Positions 20,379-29,578 of a stretch of DNA of 64,000 nucleotides are shown here, one piece after another; the first letter of the stretch is position 1; each line of letters starts with the position of its first letter. The notes beneath the pieces are model-generated. The model searched no databases. It saw only the letters and a program-made list of their open reading frames with translations, and was not told where the DNA came from. Source of the stretch: Marinomonas balearica (GTDB taxonomy: Bacteria; Pseudomonadota; Gammaproteobacteria; Pseudomonadales; Marinomonadaceae); the NCBI RefSeq assembly GCF_004362145.1, contig NZ_SNXC01000014.1, positions 186,001-250,000 on the forward strand, in the 5' to 3' direction. A program made the translations under genes and the position numbers.

Positions 20379-20876
20379 ATGGCTGTTGTTACTTTGAAAG
20401 GTAATGAATTTGAAACTGCAGGGGAATTGCCTGCTGCTGGTACTCAGGCACCTCAGTTTGAGCTTGTGAAAACAGATTTATCAACAGCAACGTTGGCAGA
20501 TTATGCAGGTAAGAAAGTAGTATTAAATATTTTTCCATCTGTAGACACACCAACTTGTGCGACCTCTGTTCGCAAGTTTAATGAAGCCGCGTCGTCTCTA
20601 GAAAATACAGTGGTTGTATGTATTTCTGCTGATTTGCCTTTTGCTGCGGCCCGTTTTTGCGGGGCGGAAGGTTTAGATAATGTTGAGACAGGCTCCACCT
20701 TTCGTTCATCCTTTGGTGATGATTATGGCGTAGTGTTTACTACTGGACCGCTTGTTGGATTACTTTCTCGTTCAGTGGTTGTTCTTAATGAATCGGGTGA
20801 GGTTTTGTATACGGAGCAAGTTGCTGAGACAGCAGATGAGCCAAACTACGAAGCTGTCCTAGAAGCACTTAAATAG
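20379..20876 (+). CDS. tpx: Thiol peroxidase (Tpx)
   Basis: Atypical 2-Cys peroxiredoxin that reduces lipid and hydrogen peroxides using thioredoxin; periplasmic or cytoplasmic depending on species. The protein has 165 residues. The peroxidatic cysteine is Cys60 in [14 protein letters not shown] and the resolving cysteine is Cys94 in [11 protein letters not shown], matching Cys61 and Cys95 of E. coli Tpx. There is no signal peptide. A strong terminator follows. Confidence 0.96.
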   Translation: MAVVTLKGNEFETAGELPAAGTQAPQFELVKTDLSTATLADYAGKKVVLNIFPSVDTPTCATSVRKFNEAASSLENTVVVCISADLPFAAARFCGAEGLDNVETGSTFRSSFGDDYGVVFTTGPLVGLLSRSVVVLNESGEVLYTEQVAETADEPNYEAVLEALK

Positions 20877-20902
20877 TACTTCGAAGGTGTTAAACAGGTT
20901 CA

Positions 20903-20937
20903 ATAAAAGCGGGCATTTGTCCGCTTTTATTTTTTTT
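20903..20937 (+). terminator. Rho-independent terminator of tpx
   Basis: Perfect 10-bp stem ATAAAAGCGG / CCGCTTTTAT with an 8-base loop, followed directly by seven T's. It lies 26 bp after the tpx stop. Confidence 0.9.
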
Positions 20938-20962
20938 AGTTATTACTCTTAGAAATAATACA

Positions 20963-21388
20963 ATGATTACATGTGGCGCTGAAATAAAAGGTAGTGAGTT
21001 AATACTGTGCTTGCTTTCAAAACAAGATGGCCTTTTTCAAATTGCGGAATGCCGTCAAATCCGACATTCACTTCATAACTCGAATGAGAGTGACAGTATT
21101 CGAAAGTTTCAATCTCTTTTAAAGAAACTGTTTGATGACTACAAAGTGACTCGTGTTGTCATCAAAGAACGACCAACAAAGGGCAAATTTGCTGGTGGAG
21201 CAGTGGGGTTTAAAATTGAAGCCTGTTTACAGTTGATTGATGGTATTGAAGTCAGCTTAATGAATGGAGCGGCGATTAAAGAGGTGTTACAGAAGAATCC
21301 TATTCCTATTCCATATAAAGCGACAGGGCTTAAGGCATTTCAAGAGGGGGCGTTTACAGTAGGTTATGCGTCCTTGTCTCAAGAGTAA
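20963..21388 (+). CDS. DUF3010 family protein
   Basis: 141-residue protein of the DUF3010 family, found mainly in marine gammaproteobacteria; function not established. The conserved core is CGAEIKGSELILCLL, VVIKERPTKGKFAGGAVGFKIEA and LKAFQEGAF. The alternating strand-and-helix pattern with an N-terminal GAEIKG motif suggests a RuvC/RNase H-like fold, which is inference. It stands alone after the tpx terminator, with a palindrome (CAAGAG-taaa-CTCTTG) across its stop codon. Confidence 0.8.
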   Translation: MITCGAEIKGSELILCLLSKQDGLFQIAECRQIRHSLHNSNESDSIRKFQSLLKKLFDDYKVTRVVIKERPTKGKFAGGAVGFKIEACLQLIDGIEVSLMNGAAIKEVLQKNPIPIPYKATGLKAFQEGAFTVGYASLSQE

Positions 21389-21512
21389 ACTCTTGGTCAA
21401 AAGAGAGGGATAAACTTCTTTTTGTAGCGTGTTAGGTAGGTAAATATTTAATCTACTCTGGGAGCTGAATATGTTTCTGCTTCCAGAGTGGATTGATTTG
21501 AGAGTTGATGAA

Positions 21513-21893
21513 TTACTTTTTCTGGACTGGGATCGTGTTTGTAGAGCGTTCGACACTGTTATCTTCGTTTAGATACACTAATTTAGGCTTAAAGTTGCTT
21601 GCCTCAGCCTCTTCCATTTGGCCGTATGCGGCAATTATAACTCTGTCCCCTAGCTGAACTTTACGCGCTGCAGCGCCATTCATAGAAATAGTGTTAGAAC
21701 CAGATTCGGCTAAAATGACATAAGTTGAAAAACGCTCCCCATTGTCTACATTGTAGATATCGATTTTTTCAAACTCTCGAAAGCCCGCTAGCTCTACAAG
21801 GTCTTTATCTATTGCACAAGATCCGTCGTACCAAAGCTCTGCTTGGGTAACACGGGCCATATGAAGCTTTCCTTTTAATAAGGTAATTTGCAT
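21513..21893 (-). CDS. panD: Aspartate 1-decarboxylase (PanD)
   Basis: Pyruvoyl enzyme that makes beta-alanine from aspartate for pantothenate and coenzyme A. The protein has 126 residues. The self-cleavage site Gly24-Ser25 is intact in YDGSCAID, and Lys9 (LLKGKLH) and the later [20 protein letters not shown] block are present. The ATG at 21893 gives the normal family start. No other pantothenate genes lie nearby. A hairpin separates it from the unknown gene upstream. Confidence 0.95.
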   Translation of the reverse strand: MQITLLKGKLHMARVTQAELWYDGSCAIDKDLVELAGFREFEKIDIYNVDNGERFSTYVILAESGSNTISMNGAAARKVQLGDRVIIAAYGQMEEAEASNFKPKLVYLNEDNSVERSTNTIPVQKK

Positions 21894-21932
21894 TTTTTTA
21901 ACTCTTTCGTACTGTCATATTGATTTGTATAA

Positions 21933-21962
21933 GGAGGTAGTGCATTTACAGCACTTACCTCC
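21933..21962 (-). terminator. Hairpin between unknown gene and panD
   Basis: Inverted repeat GGAGGTAGTGC (21933-21943) with GCAC-T-TACCTCC (21951-21962): 11 pairs with one bulged T and a 7-base loop. On the minus strand it covers the stop codon of the 124-residue gene and lies about 40 bp before panD. The T run after it is poor, so it is either a weak terminator or an RNA structure in the panD leader. Confidence 0.45.
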
Positions 21963-22329
21963 AGATGTAAGGTCCTTCTGAATTTGCATTGATTCGCCAC
22001 CACTGATCCGGGTCTTCTTGCTCTGCTTCCTGCCAGCCTTGTAGGTTGCATCGAACTTCGGTGTTTAACGCCTCAAAGGCGGATTTTGCACACTCTATGT
22101 CGTCATTCCAAGGGGTATCTGAAGAATCGAACCAGATAGAAGTGAAACGTTTTCCCGCAGCTTGTTCCAAGATAGTGACAGGGATCATTTTGTCGTTATG
22201 GTGAAGTTCAAGTTTTAGAGAAGTGCTTGAGATCAGTTCTTTTGACTGAAGAGTAAATGCCTTCGCTAGCCACTCAACAATTGTTTCGGTAGGGCACGAC
22301 AACACGTAGATTTCGATATCTGCCTGCAT
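21955..22329 (-). CDS. Conserved hypothetical protein
   Basis: 124-residue soluble protein starting MQADIEIYVLSCPTETIVEWL. It has no signal peptide or membrane segment. It looks like an alpha/beta protein, with the tryptophan-rich C terminus DPDQWWRINANSEGPYIWR. The start at 22329 is placed just after the stop of the next gene upstream; an in-frame start further up would overlap that gene. It belongs to the dapE-membrane protein-this gene series on the minus strand. I do not recognise a function. Confidence 0.72.
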   Translation of the reverse strand: MQADIEIYVLSCPTETIVEWLAKAFTLQSKELISSTSLKLELHHNDKMIPVTILEQAAGKRFTSIWFDSSDTPWNDDIECAKSAFEALNTEVRCNLQGWQEAEQEDPDQWWRINANSEGPYIWR

Positions 22330-22331
22330 AA

Positions 22332-22604
22332 CTAATCCTCGCGATTTAGCATGTGATAAATTCTTAAAATACTCATGGATAGGTAACCAATCAGCGACCA
22401 AATTGCGCCAGCGCCAGCGACGAATAAACCAAGTAATGCAACGATTTCTTGAGTCATTGACGCTGTTAGAACCCTTTCCGACACGAGAATCATGAGTGCA
22501 CCGAACAAGAACAACAAGCCGCCTTGTATTAGTTTCATAAGAGCCCGCTTAGGATCTTTGCCTAATGTTATGGCAAGCTTGTGTAATGTCGAATGCTTTT
22601 TCAT
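22332..22604 (-). CDS. Small inner-membrane protein, unknown function
   Basis: 90 residues with a basic N terminus (MKKHSTLHKLAITLGKDPKRALMKL) and two membrane helices (about 26-45 and 54-77), so both ends are probably cytoplasmic. It starts 6 bp after dapE and ends 3 bp before the next gene, so it belongs to the dapE transcript. I do not recognise the family. Confidence 0.75.
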   Translation of the reverse strand: MKKHSTLHKLAITLGKDPKRALMKLIQGGLLFLFGALMILVSERVLTASMTQEIVALLGLFVAGAGAIWSLIGYLSMSILRIYHMLNRED

Positions 22605-22610
22605 TGTGTG

Positions 22611-23786
22611 TTATTTATTTGTGAACAAGTTTTCAAGAACAAGTTCATAGATGCATGTAAGTTGATTTAGGCTGTCCGCATCCACGTGTTCGTTAATTTG
22701 GTGGATAGTTGCATTAATGGGGCCTAACTCGACGACTTGTGTCCCCATTTTTGCAATAAAGCGTCCGTCGGATGTGCCTCCAGAAGTTGATAGTGTCGGT
22801 TTTATATTAACCGTATCTTCAATAGCGTCGGTGATCGCGTCGACAAGTTCTCCTGGTGGGGTCAAGAATGGAAGTCCATTATAAGTCCACTCAATCTCGT
22901 AGTTAAGTTCGTGCTTGTCTAGAATGGCGATGACTTTTTCTTTCAGCTGATCAAACGTTAGCTCTGATGAAAAGCGAAAATTAAATTGGGTGTTTAATGT
23001 GCTTGGAACAACATTAGTCGCACCTGTGCCGGAGTGTATGTTTGATACTTGGAAGCTAGTAGGGGGGAAGAACTCATTTCCTTCGTCCCATTTTGTTTCT
23101 GACAATTCGGTAATTGCAGGTGAAGCGAGGTGTATCGGGTTTTTTGCAAGGTGGGGGTAGGCAACGTGACCTTGTTTGCCGAATACTGTTAAATCTCCGC
23201 TGAAGGAGCCTCGGCGACCATTCTTAATAATATCACCCAAAGTATTGGTGCTAGACGGCTCACCAACAATACACCAATCTACCTTTTCATTTCTTTCCAT
23301 TAGTGTGTCAACGACTCGAGTTGTGCCGTCGACAAAAGGGCCCTCTTCGTCGCTAGTAATAAGAAATGATATTTGCCCATCATGGTAAGGGTGATTGGCG
23401 ACAAAATTTTCGACAGCAACGACCATCGAAGCAAGGCTGCCTTTCATATCAGCCGCGCCACGGCCGTATAATACTCCGTCTACGATTTGAGGTTCAAAAG
23501 GAGGAACTTTCCATTGTGCTTCAGGCCCTGTTGGAACAACATCTGTATGGCCTGCAAAGCATAAATTTGGCCCTTTCGTGCCGCGCTTTGCATAGAAGTT
23601 CTTCACATCGCCAAAAGGCATTTTTTCAACAGTGAATCCGGCTTTTTCAAGTCGCTTAATCATCGTTTCCTGACAGCCCGCGTCTTCAGGTGTGACTGAT
23701 GGTCTAGACATAAGATCGATAGCAAGTTCTAGTGTCGGCGTTAATGCAGTGGGAGAACTTGAAAGGGGATTTGACTGTTGAGTCAT
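22611..23786 (-). CDS. dapE: Succinyl-diaminopimelate desuccinylase
   Basis: Zinc metallopeptidase-type enzyme that removes succinate from N-succinyl-LL-diaminopimelate in lysine and peptidoglycan synthesis. The protein has 391 residues. Metal and catalytic motifs are present: [25 protein letters not shown], and a C-terminal [10 protein letters not shown] histidine motif. dapD and dapC, which act just before it, lie about 1 to 3 kb away in the same orientation but are separated from it by yffB and a lipoprotein gene. Confidence 0.96.
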   Translation of the reverse strand: MTQQSNPLSSSPTALTPTLELAIDLMSRPSVTPEDAGCQETMIKRLEKAGFTVEKMPFGDVKNFYAKRGTKGPNLCFAGHTDVVPTGPEAQWKVPPFEPQIVDGVLYGRGAADMKGSLASMVVAVENFVANHPYHDGQISFLITSDEEGPFVDGTTRVVDTLMERNEKVDWCIVGEPSSTNTLGDIIKNGRRGSFSGDLTVFGKQGHVAYPHLAKNPIHLASPAITELSETKWDEGNEFFPPTSFQVSNIHSGTGATNVVPSTLNTQFNFRFSSELTFDQLKEKVIAILDKHELNYEIEWTYNGLPFLTPPGELVDAITDAIEDTVNIKPTLSTSGGTSDGRFIAKMGTQVVELGPINATIHQINEHVDADSLNQLTCIYELVLENLFTNK

Positions 23787-23859
23787 GCTTTTCCTACTTT
23801 TGTTTCGCTTTTGCCATGTACGCTATGATAAGGTTTGGTGTGGCAAAAAAGGTTATTTT

Positions 23860-24084
23860 ATGAAGACTTTCTTAATTGTATTTCTAGCTATCAGTTTAAG
23901 TGCTTGCAGTTATTTTCAAGGACACACTGGAAAGGTGCAAGATGCATACTATGTGCCTGTTATTCAAAGTGACAAAAGAGCCTCTTCAGGGGCACAAAAT
24001 TCAAATTCCGGTGTGACGCCTTTGCAAATATCCGATCAAAAACGGAGTAGCCAGGATCCTTATGTTCCTGTCATCTTACCATAG
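23860..24084 (+). CDS. Small lipoprotein with a repeated YVPVI motif
   Basis: 74-residue predicted lipoprotein starting MKTFLIVFLAISLSACSYF; the lipobox LSAC places lipidation at Cys16. The mature part is short, polar and probably unstructured, and contains the motif YVPVI twice (AYYVPVIQ and PYVPVILP). The ATG at 23860 is chosen because an in-frame start at 23785 would overlap dapE and spoil the signal peptide. It is divergent from dapE and convergent with yffB. Function unknown. Confidence 0.7.
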   Translation: MKTFLIVFLAISLSACSYFQGHTGKVQDAYYVPVIQSDKRASSGAQNSNSGVTPLQISDQKRSSQDPYVPVILP

Positions 24085-24100
24085 AAGTTGAGACTATAAT

Positions 24101-24445
24101 TTATCTGAATAGTGTTTCGTATTCATCAACTTTGAAACCTAGGGTGATATTTGAATCTTTGACGAGCAATGGGCGTTTAATCATGGCGGGCTGTTCTAAG
24201 AGTGTTGGGATGACTAAGTTGTCGTCCATTTTTTCCTTTGTTTCCTCGTCTAGTTTGCGCCAAGTTGTTCCGCGTTTGTTGACGAGGGACTCCCAGCCAA
24301 GCTTATTTACCCAAGAAGTAAGTAACGCTTGGTCCAAACCGTCTTTTCGGTAGTCGTGAAAAGTGTAATCGATACTTTGGTCATCAAGCCAGCGTATGGC
24401 TTTTTTCATTGTGTCGCAGTTTTTTATTCCGTAAATAGTGATCAT
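24101..24445 (-). CDS. yffB: ArsC/Spx-family protein YffB
   Basis: 114-residue thioredoxin-fold protein of the YffB branch of the ArsC/Spx superfamily. The N-terminal ITIYGIKNCDTMKKAIRWLDD has the single conserved Cys10. KRGTTWRKLDEETK, IKRPLLV and LGFKVDEY match the family. E. coli YffB is described as a glutathione-dependent thiol reductase-like protein; its physiological role is unclear. It commonly lies near dapD and dapE, as here. Confidence 0.9.
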   Translation of the reverse strand: MITIYGIKNCDTMKKAIRWLDDQSIDYTFHDYRKDGLDQALLTSWVNKLGWESLVNKRGTTWRKLDEETKEKMDDNLVIPTLLEQPAMIKRPLLVKDSNITLGFKVDEYETLFR

Positions 24446-24490
24446 TGTAATGTGCTCTGTTTCACTAAAGTAAATGAATAGGGGAGAAAG

Positions 24491-24516
24491 ACGCGTATAA
24501 GGAGTCTTATACGCGT
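24491..24516 (-). terminator. Terminator-like hairpin after dapD
   Basis: Perfect 11-bp stem ACGCGTATAAG / CTTATACGCGT with a 4-base loop, located between dapD and yffB. On the minus strand it follows the dapD stop by about 35 bp and is followed by a T/C-rich stretch, so it probably ends the glnD-dapC-dapD message. Confidence 0.7.
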
Positions 24517-24551
24517 AGAGTTGTTTCTTTCGACGCTAACGTCGGTAGTGC

Positions 24552-25589
24552 TTAGTTGTGAGCGTGCAGTGCTTCGTTTAAAGCGATTGCAGTTTTATTT
24601 GTTTTGCACTCAATAGCACCTGTTTCAGAATTGCGACGGAAAAGAAGGTCTGAGTGTCCAGAAAGCTCACGAGCTTTTACGACAGAAGCAACTTCGTTAT
24701 TTTCATCCAGAACGGCTACTTTTGAACCGGCTGTGATATAAAGGCCTGATTCGATAGTACAACGGTCGCCTAAGCCAATGCCTATGCCCGCATTGGCACC
24801 AATTAGACATTCATCACCGACACCGATAACAATGTTGCCGCCACCAGATAGAGTACCCATTGTGGAGCAGCCGCCACCAAGATCAGAGCCATTACCTACG
24901 ACTACCCCAGCCGAAATGCGCCCTTCAACCATGCTTACGCCTAGTGTGCCAGCATTGAAGTTAACGAAACCTTCGTGCATAACTGTTGTGCCTTCTCCTA
25001 AGTGAGCGCCAAGGCGGATTCGTGATGCGTCACCAATACGAACACCAGTAGGAACAACAAAATTAACCATTTTAGGGAATTTGTCGACACTGAATACTTC
25101 AATTGTACGACCTTCCATACGAGCACTTAGTTGACGATCTGCTAGTTCTTTGACGTCGATCGGACCTTCGCTAGTCCACGCTGTATTGATCAAAAGACCG
25201 AACATACCATCCAGAACTGTTTGGTGTGGTTGAACCAGTCGGTTCGAAATAAGCTGAAGCTTTAAATACACTTCAGCTGGATTTGCTGGCGCAGTATCTT
25301 CTGCAAGAACACAAAGAACGACAGGTTGTTTTGATGCTTTTAGCTTTGATGCAAGCTCGGCTTGTTCAATGTTGCCGGCTTTTAAAAGAGCCAAATGCAA
25401 TCGGTTTAAGTCCGCTTCTTCCAGTACTAGAGTTGCATTTCCGCCTTCATAGTTTGTGCTTTCTAATATGGCATCAACAACGGTATTTTCAGGGTTTACG
25501 GCAGGTGTTGCGTAAAATACTTCAAGCCAAGCGTTTTCGTTATTTTGAGTGCCTACGCCAAGGCCAAAAGCAAAAATAGAGTTGCTCAT
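24552..25589 (-). CDS. dapD: Tetrahydrodipicolinate N-succinyltransferase
   Basis: Transfers succinate from succinyl-CoA to tetrahydrodipicolinate in the lysine/diaminopimelate pathway. The 345 residues are the long Pseudomonas-type form, not the roughly 274-residue E. coli form. The C-terminal half holds the left-handed beta-helix hexapeptide repeats (GDASRIRLGAHLGEGTTVMH, NIVIGVGDECLIGANAGIGI). The start and the dapC stop overlap by one base (TAATG), so the genes are translationally coupled. Confidence 0.95.
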   Translation of the reverse strand: MSNSIFAFGLGVGTQNNENAWLEVFYATPAVNPENTVVDAILESTNYEGGNATLVLEEADLNRLHLALLKAGNIEQAELASKLKASKQPVVLCVLAEDTAPANPAEVYLKLQLISNRLVQPHQTVLDGMFGLLINTAWTSEGPIDVKELADRQLSARMEGRTIEVFSVDKFPKMVNFVVPTGVRIGDASRIRLGAHLGEGTTVMHEGFVNFNAGTLGVSMVEGRISAGVVVGNGSDLGGGCSTMGTLSGGGNIVIGVGDECLIGANAGIGIGLGDRCTIESGLYITAGSKVAVLDENNEVASVVKARELSGHSDLLFRRNSETGAIECKTNKTAIALNEALHAHN

Positions 25590-26806
25590 TAGTTCAATTG
25601 CTCCAGTTCGTTTAGAGGAAAGTTTCTTGTCATAAAGTTACGAATGCGTTCTGCTGCTTCCGTACATAATTCTTCTTCCGCAACCAATGCAAGTCGAACA
25701 TGGTTGCTTCCAGGATTCGTGCTATTAATTTCTCGACCCAGATAGCTGCCGGGTAAAACAAGTACGGCCTCTTCTTCATAGAGTTTGACGCAAAATTCTT
25801 CGTCCCCCATTGGAATTTTTGGCCATAAATAGAATCCCGCTTCGGGTTTCATTACCTTCATTACAGGTTTAAGTATGTTGAGCACTGCATCGAATTTGCG
25901 TTGATAGATGTCTCTGTTTGTTTGAACGTGCTGCTCGTCCCCCCAAGCGACAATTGAAGCGGCTTGGTGGTGATTGGGCATCGCGCAGCCTTGATAGGTT
26001 CGATACAGGAGAAATGGCTTTAATAATGTAGCGTCTCCAGCAACAAATCCAGAACGAAGCCCTGGTAAATTTGATCGTTTAGAAAGCGATTGGAATATAA
26101 GGCAATGCTCGTAGCGATCATTCCCAAGTTCAACGCACGCTTCTAGTAGACCTAATGGCTTATCTGTACCGAAATATATTTCAGAATAACATTCATCAGA
26201 CACAATGGTGAAATCGAATTTCTTCGCTTGATCAATTAAAAAGCGGTAATCCTCAAGAGGTGTTACTGTGCCTGCTGGGTTGTTTGGGGAGCATACAAAT
26301 ACGATTTCACAACGGCTCCATACGTCATCTGAAACTGAGCGATAATCTACCTGATAATTGTTTGTGTCGTCGCACGGCAAGAACTCAAGACTGGCTCCTG
26401 CCAGTATCGCAGCACCTTCATATATTTGGTAAAAAGGATTTGGACTAATAACCGTTCCGTTTTCTTTACTTCCAACTAGTGTTTGTACAATTGCGAAAAG
26501 AGCTTCACGAGTGCCCGTTACGGGTAAAACTTCGGTTTCTGGGTCAAGTGAGTTTAGGGTGAAACGGTTGCATGCCCAGTTAGATATAGCCTTTCTTAGG
26601 CTGACTTCACCTTTTGTGCTGGGGTACTTTCTGACAGCACTCAGTGTGTTTTGGAGCTCATCGAGAACTGACTGAGGAGCGTCATGCTGAGGTTCGCCTA
26701 TGGTCAGTTTTATAAGTTCTTTGTCTTGTGCTGGCTCGACATTTTGTAATAGCTCGGCCAATTTCTGAAATGGGTAGGGGTGTAGGTTGCTGATTAAAGG
26801 GTTCAT
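25589..26806 (-). CDS. dapC: Succinyldiaminopimelate transaminase
   Basis: Class I/II aminotransferase that makes N-succinyl-LL-diaminopimelate from the keto form, the step between DapD and DapE. The protein has 405 residues. The PLP lysine is in LSKRSNLPGLRSG, and the fold motifs VSDECYSEIYF and SPNNPAGTVTP are present. Its place between glnD and dapD supports dapC rather than argD. It overlaps glnD by one base at the start. Confidence 0.94.
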   Translation of the reverse strand: MNPLISNLHPYPFQKLAELLQNVEPAQDKELIKLTIGEPQHDAPQSVLDELQNTLSAVRKYPSTKGEVSLRKAISNWACNRFTLNSLDPETEVLPVTGTREALFAIVQTLVGSKENGTVISPNPFYQIYEGAAILAGASLEFLPCDDTNNYQVDYRSVSDDVWSRCEIVFVCSPNNPAGTVTPLEDYRFLIDQAKKFDFTIVSDECYSEIYFGTDKPLGLLEACVELGNDRYEHCLIFQSLSKRSNLPGLRSGFVAGDATLLKPFLLYRTYQGCAMPNHHQAASIVAWGDEQHVQTNRDIYQRKFDAVLNILKPVMKVMKPEAGFYLWPKIPMGDEEFCVKLYEEEAVLVLPGSYLGREINSTNPGSNHVRLALVAEEELCTEAAERIRNFMTRNFPLNELEQLN

Positions 26807-29508
26807 TAATTCTCTTCCGTTGCTTTAGAGAAACGATCAATGCTCTCTTTTAGGCGAGTGCAGATTGCTTTCATGCGTGTAGCATCTGTTATCAGTTCAC
26901 CGTTTTGTTCTGTAATATAAAAAGTGTCTTCTATGCGTTCGCCAAGGGTGGCAATCTTGGCCTTGTGAAGCATTATGTGGTTTTGCATGAAAAATTTACC
27001 GATAACGGCAAGTAGGCCTGGGCGGTCGGGTGCGGTGACTTCTAATGCAGACCAGACTTCCTCGGGTTGACTAACAAAGTGCGCTGTTGAGGGTGAGTTG
27101 AAAATTTTGAGTACTCTCGGTGTAAAACGTTGCACCATGCTTTCGTAAAGAGAAGGTGAGGCCAGCTGCTCGATAAGTGTTTTTCTTATTAGATCAATTC
27201 TTTCGCTGTCCAAATATAGGTTTGTGTCGTTTTCTTCACTGTCCATCACAACAAACGTGTCCAGCGTGTACTTCTCATTTGTTGTGCTTATTTTTGCGTC
27301 GAGAATTGTTAATCCCAATTGTTCAAAGATGGCCGCAGTTACAGCGAAAACATGACTTTCAATTGGGGTATAAATAAAGATCTTTGATGCACCTGAGAAG
27401 TTTCTCCCTCCAAGTGGAATGATTGCGACAAGAGGCTTGGTACTTGGTCGGTGCTTGATGATCGCTTCGGTGTTCCAAGCGATTTCGTCTCCACTAGAGC
27501 GGATGAAGTATTCGTCTTCAATGTCGTCCCAAATCGACTCAGCTTCCATCATGTCGACATTTCGCTCAATCAGGATTTCAAGGGCTCGTTGTTTGTGCTC
27601 GTCCGCTTGCATTTCTGCGTCAATAGGGGAATCTAGGCCGCGACGTAATGCGCGTTTCGTTTCTAAGTACAGTTGACGCATTAAAGAGGCTCGCCAGCTG
27701 TTCCACATGGTTGGATTAGTCGCGTTAATGTCTGCAACCGTTAAGATGAAGAGATAATCTAAGCGTTCTTGTGTCTTAACTTGGCTTGCGAACTCCCATA
27801 TTACTTCAGGATCCGAAATGTCTTTTCGTTGGGCTGTGACCGACATTAGTAAATGGTGGCGAACTAGCCAAATGATTAAATTGGTTTCCTGTTTTGATAA
27901 GCCGTGGCGCTCGCAGAATAATTGGGCGTCTTCACATCCCAGTTCTGAGTGGTCTCCGCCTCGGCCTTTGGCGATATCATGGTAGAGTCCAGCTATATAG
28001 AGCAGCTCTACTTTAGGGACGTGGCGAATTGCCTGTGCAGATATTGGGAATTTAGATTTGGATTCTGGCAACCAAAGGCGACGCATATTTTCTACAAGCT
28101 GTAGTGTGTGGGCATCGACGGTGTAGATGTGGAAAAGGTCGTGTTGCATTTGCCCTATAATAGCGCCGAACTCTGGTAGATAGCGGCCAAGCAATCCGAT
28201 GTGTTTCATGGACCTAAGAAGATCGGTCATGCGGTATCGGCTTGCAATAACGTCTAGGAATAAATCTGTGTTGGTTTTGCTTTTACGAAAGTCTTCATCA
28301 ATTAGATCTAGACTGTCGCGTAACTGGCGCATAGTGCTAGAGCGAATTCCCTTTATGTCGCTGCGTTCGCCCATGAGTACGTAGATCTCAAGCATTGCGG
28401 ACGGAGTGTTTTGAAATAAAGTTGAAGATCGAGCTTCAATTTGACCGTTGCTTATTTGAAAATGGGCGTTAAGAACCTCTATGTTAGGCGTGTCGTCGAT
28501 AAATAGAAACGATTCTTCAAAGTGTTGAAGAAGTAGGTCGTTAAGTTGTTGAATTGAAGCGACACTTTGATAGTAGCCTTGCATGAAACGTTCAACATTT
28601 CGTTTTAGGTCGTCGTCATCAAACCCAAATAACTTTGCCAATGTTCTTTGGTGATCAAAGAGGAGCCTGTCTTCTTTACGGCCAACAACCATATGGAGTG
28701 CCCAGCGAATACGCCATAGGTGGCTAACGGCTCCTTTAATTTGCATGTATTCGTCTTCAGACAAAAATTGCTTGTCAATTAAAGCGCTTAGTCGATGTGT
28801 ATGGAGATGACGCTTAGCAACCCAGTCAATAACTTGCATATCTCGTAAGCCGCCCGGACATTCTTTTAGGTTGGGTTCAAGATTGTATGCGGTATGCTGG
28901 TATTTTGCGTGGCGATCTTCTTGCTCTTGCATCTTTGCGCGATAAAAGCTGAGTCCGTCCCACATGTGGTTAACGTCAATTTGCAACTGTAGAGTGGAAA
29001 GTAAATCGCAAGACCCTGCGAGTGTGCGAGATTCTAATAGGTTGGTAATGACGGTGATGTCTTTTTCCGCAAGAGAGCAAGCCTCATCGATTGTTCTTAC
29101 GCTATGGCCTACGTCGAGCTTCATATCCCATAAGAAAGTAATAAAACTCTCAATTTTATCTTGGGGTAGGTCTTGCTCGTCTTTTAGAAGAATTAATAGA
29201 TCGATATCTGACTTCGGGTGAAGTTCGCTTCTTCCATATCCGCCCACGGCGGTCAGTGAGACTTTTGGTTCGCTGTCGAGACCTTTTCCGATCCAAGCTG
29301 CTCGTAATATTTCGTCGTACAGCTCTGCAAAACCCTTAACCAGTTTTTCTATAGGATACAAGTCGTTGAAAAGGTCATGATAAGCGGAAGTCTTCTCGGC
29401 CTGAATTTCTTTAAAGCGAGAGACTGAGCATTGAGGGTTGCTCAGTTCCTGCTTTTCATCATCGGTGAGAAGAGGAGGTGCGTCAGGGAAGGCTGGGAAC
29501 TCCATCAA
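26806..29508 (-). CDS. glnD: [Protein-PII] uridylyltransferase (GlnD)
   Basis: Senses glutamine and adds or removes UMP on the PII signalling proteins, controlling nitrogen assimilation. The protein has 900 residues. The nucleotidyltransferase motif GGYGRSELHPKSDIDL is at 89-104. A central HD domain includes LYHDIAKGRGGDH, and there are two C-terminal ACT domains, the last with EVTAPDRPGLLAVIG. All expected domains are intact. First gene of the glnD-dapC-dapD group. Confidence 0.97.
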   Translation of the reverse strand: MMEFPAFPDAPPLLTDDEKQELSNPQCSVSRFKEIQAEKTSAYHDLFNDLYPIEKLVKGFAELYDEILRAAWIGKGLDSEPKVSLTAVGGYGRSELHPKSDIDLLILLKDEQDLPQDKIESFITFLWDMKLDVGHSVRTIDEACSLAEKDITVITNLLESRTLAGSCDLLSTLQLQIDVNHMWDGLSFYRAKMQEQEDRHAKYQHTAYNLEPNLKECPGGLRDMQVIDWVAKRHLHTHRLSALIDKQFLSEDEYMQIKGAVSHLWRIRWALHMVVGRKEDRLLFDHQRTLAKLFGFDDDDLKRNVERFMQGYYQSVASIQQLNDLLLQHFEESFLFIDDTPNIEVLNAHFQISNGQIEARSSTLFQNTPSAMLEIYVLMGERSDIKGIRSSTMRQLRDSLDLIDEDFRKSKTNTDLFLDVIASRYRMTDLLRSMKHIGLLGRYLPEFGAIIGQMQHDLFHIYTVDAHTLQLVENMRRLWLPESKSKFPISAQAIRHVPKVELLYIAGLYHDIAKGRGGDHSELGCEDAQLFCERHGLSKQETNLIIWLVRHHLLMSVTAQRKDISDPEVIWEFASQVKTQERLDYLFILTVADINATNPTMWNSWRASLMRQLYLETKRALRRGLDSPIDAEMQADEHKQRALEILIERNVDMMEAESIWDDIEDEYFIRSSGDEIAWNTEAIIKHRPSTKPLVAIIPLGGRNFSGASKIFIYTPIESHVFAVTAAIFEQLGLTILDAKISTTNEKYTLDTFVVMDSEENDTNLYLDSERIDLIRKTLIEQLASPSLYESMVQRFTPRVLKIFNSPSTAHFVSQPEEVWSALEVTAPDRPGLLAVIGKFFMQNHIMLHKAKIATLGERIEDTFYITEQNGELITDATRMKAICTRLKESIDRFSKATEEN

Positions 29509-29578
29509 AAGTCTCTTTCTGTCAGGCTAGTTGGGTCATGTTTTCAATGTGATGCGTTTCTATCGCTACACACGCAAA

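Noticed and set aside
23366..23635. Plus-strand open frame across dapE
   Set aside because: Covers conserved DapE metal-binding motifs on the other strand; no ribosome binding site or family resemblance.
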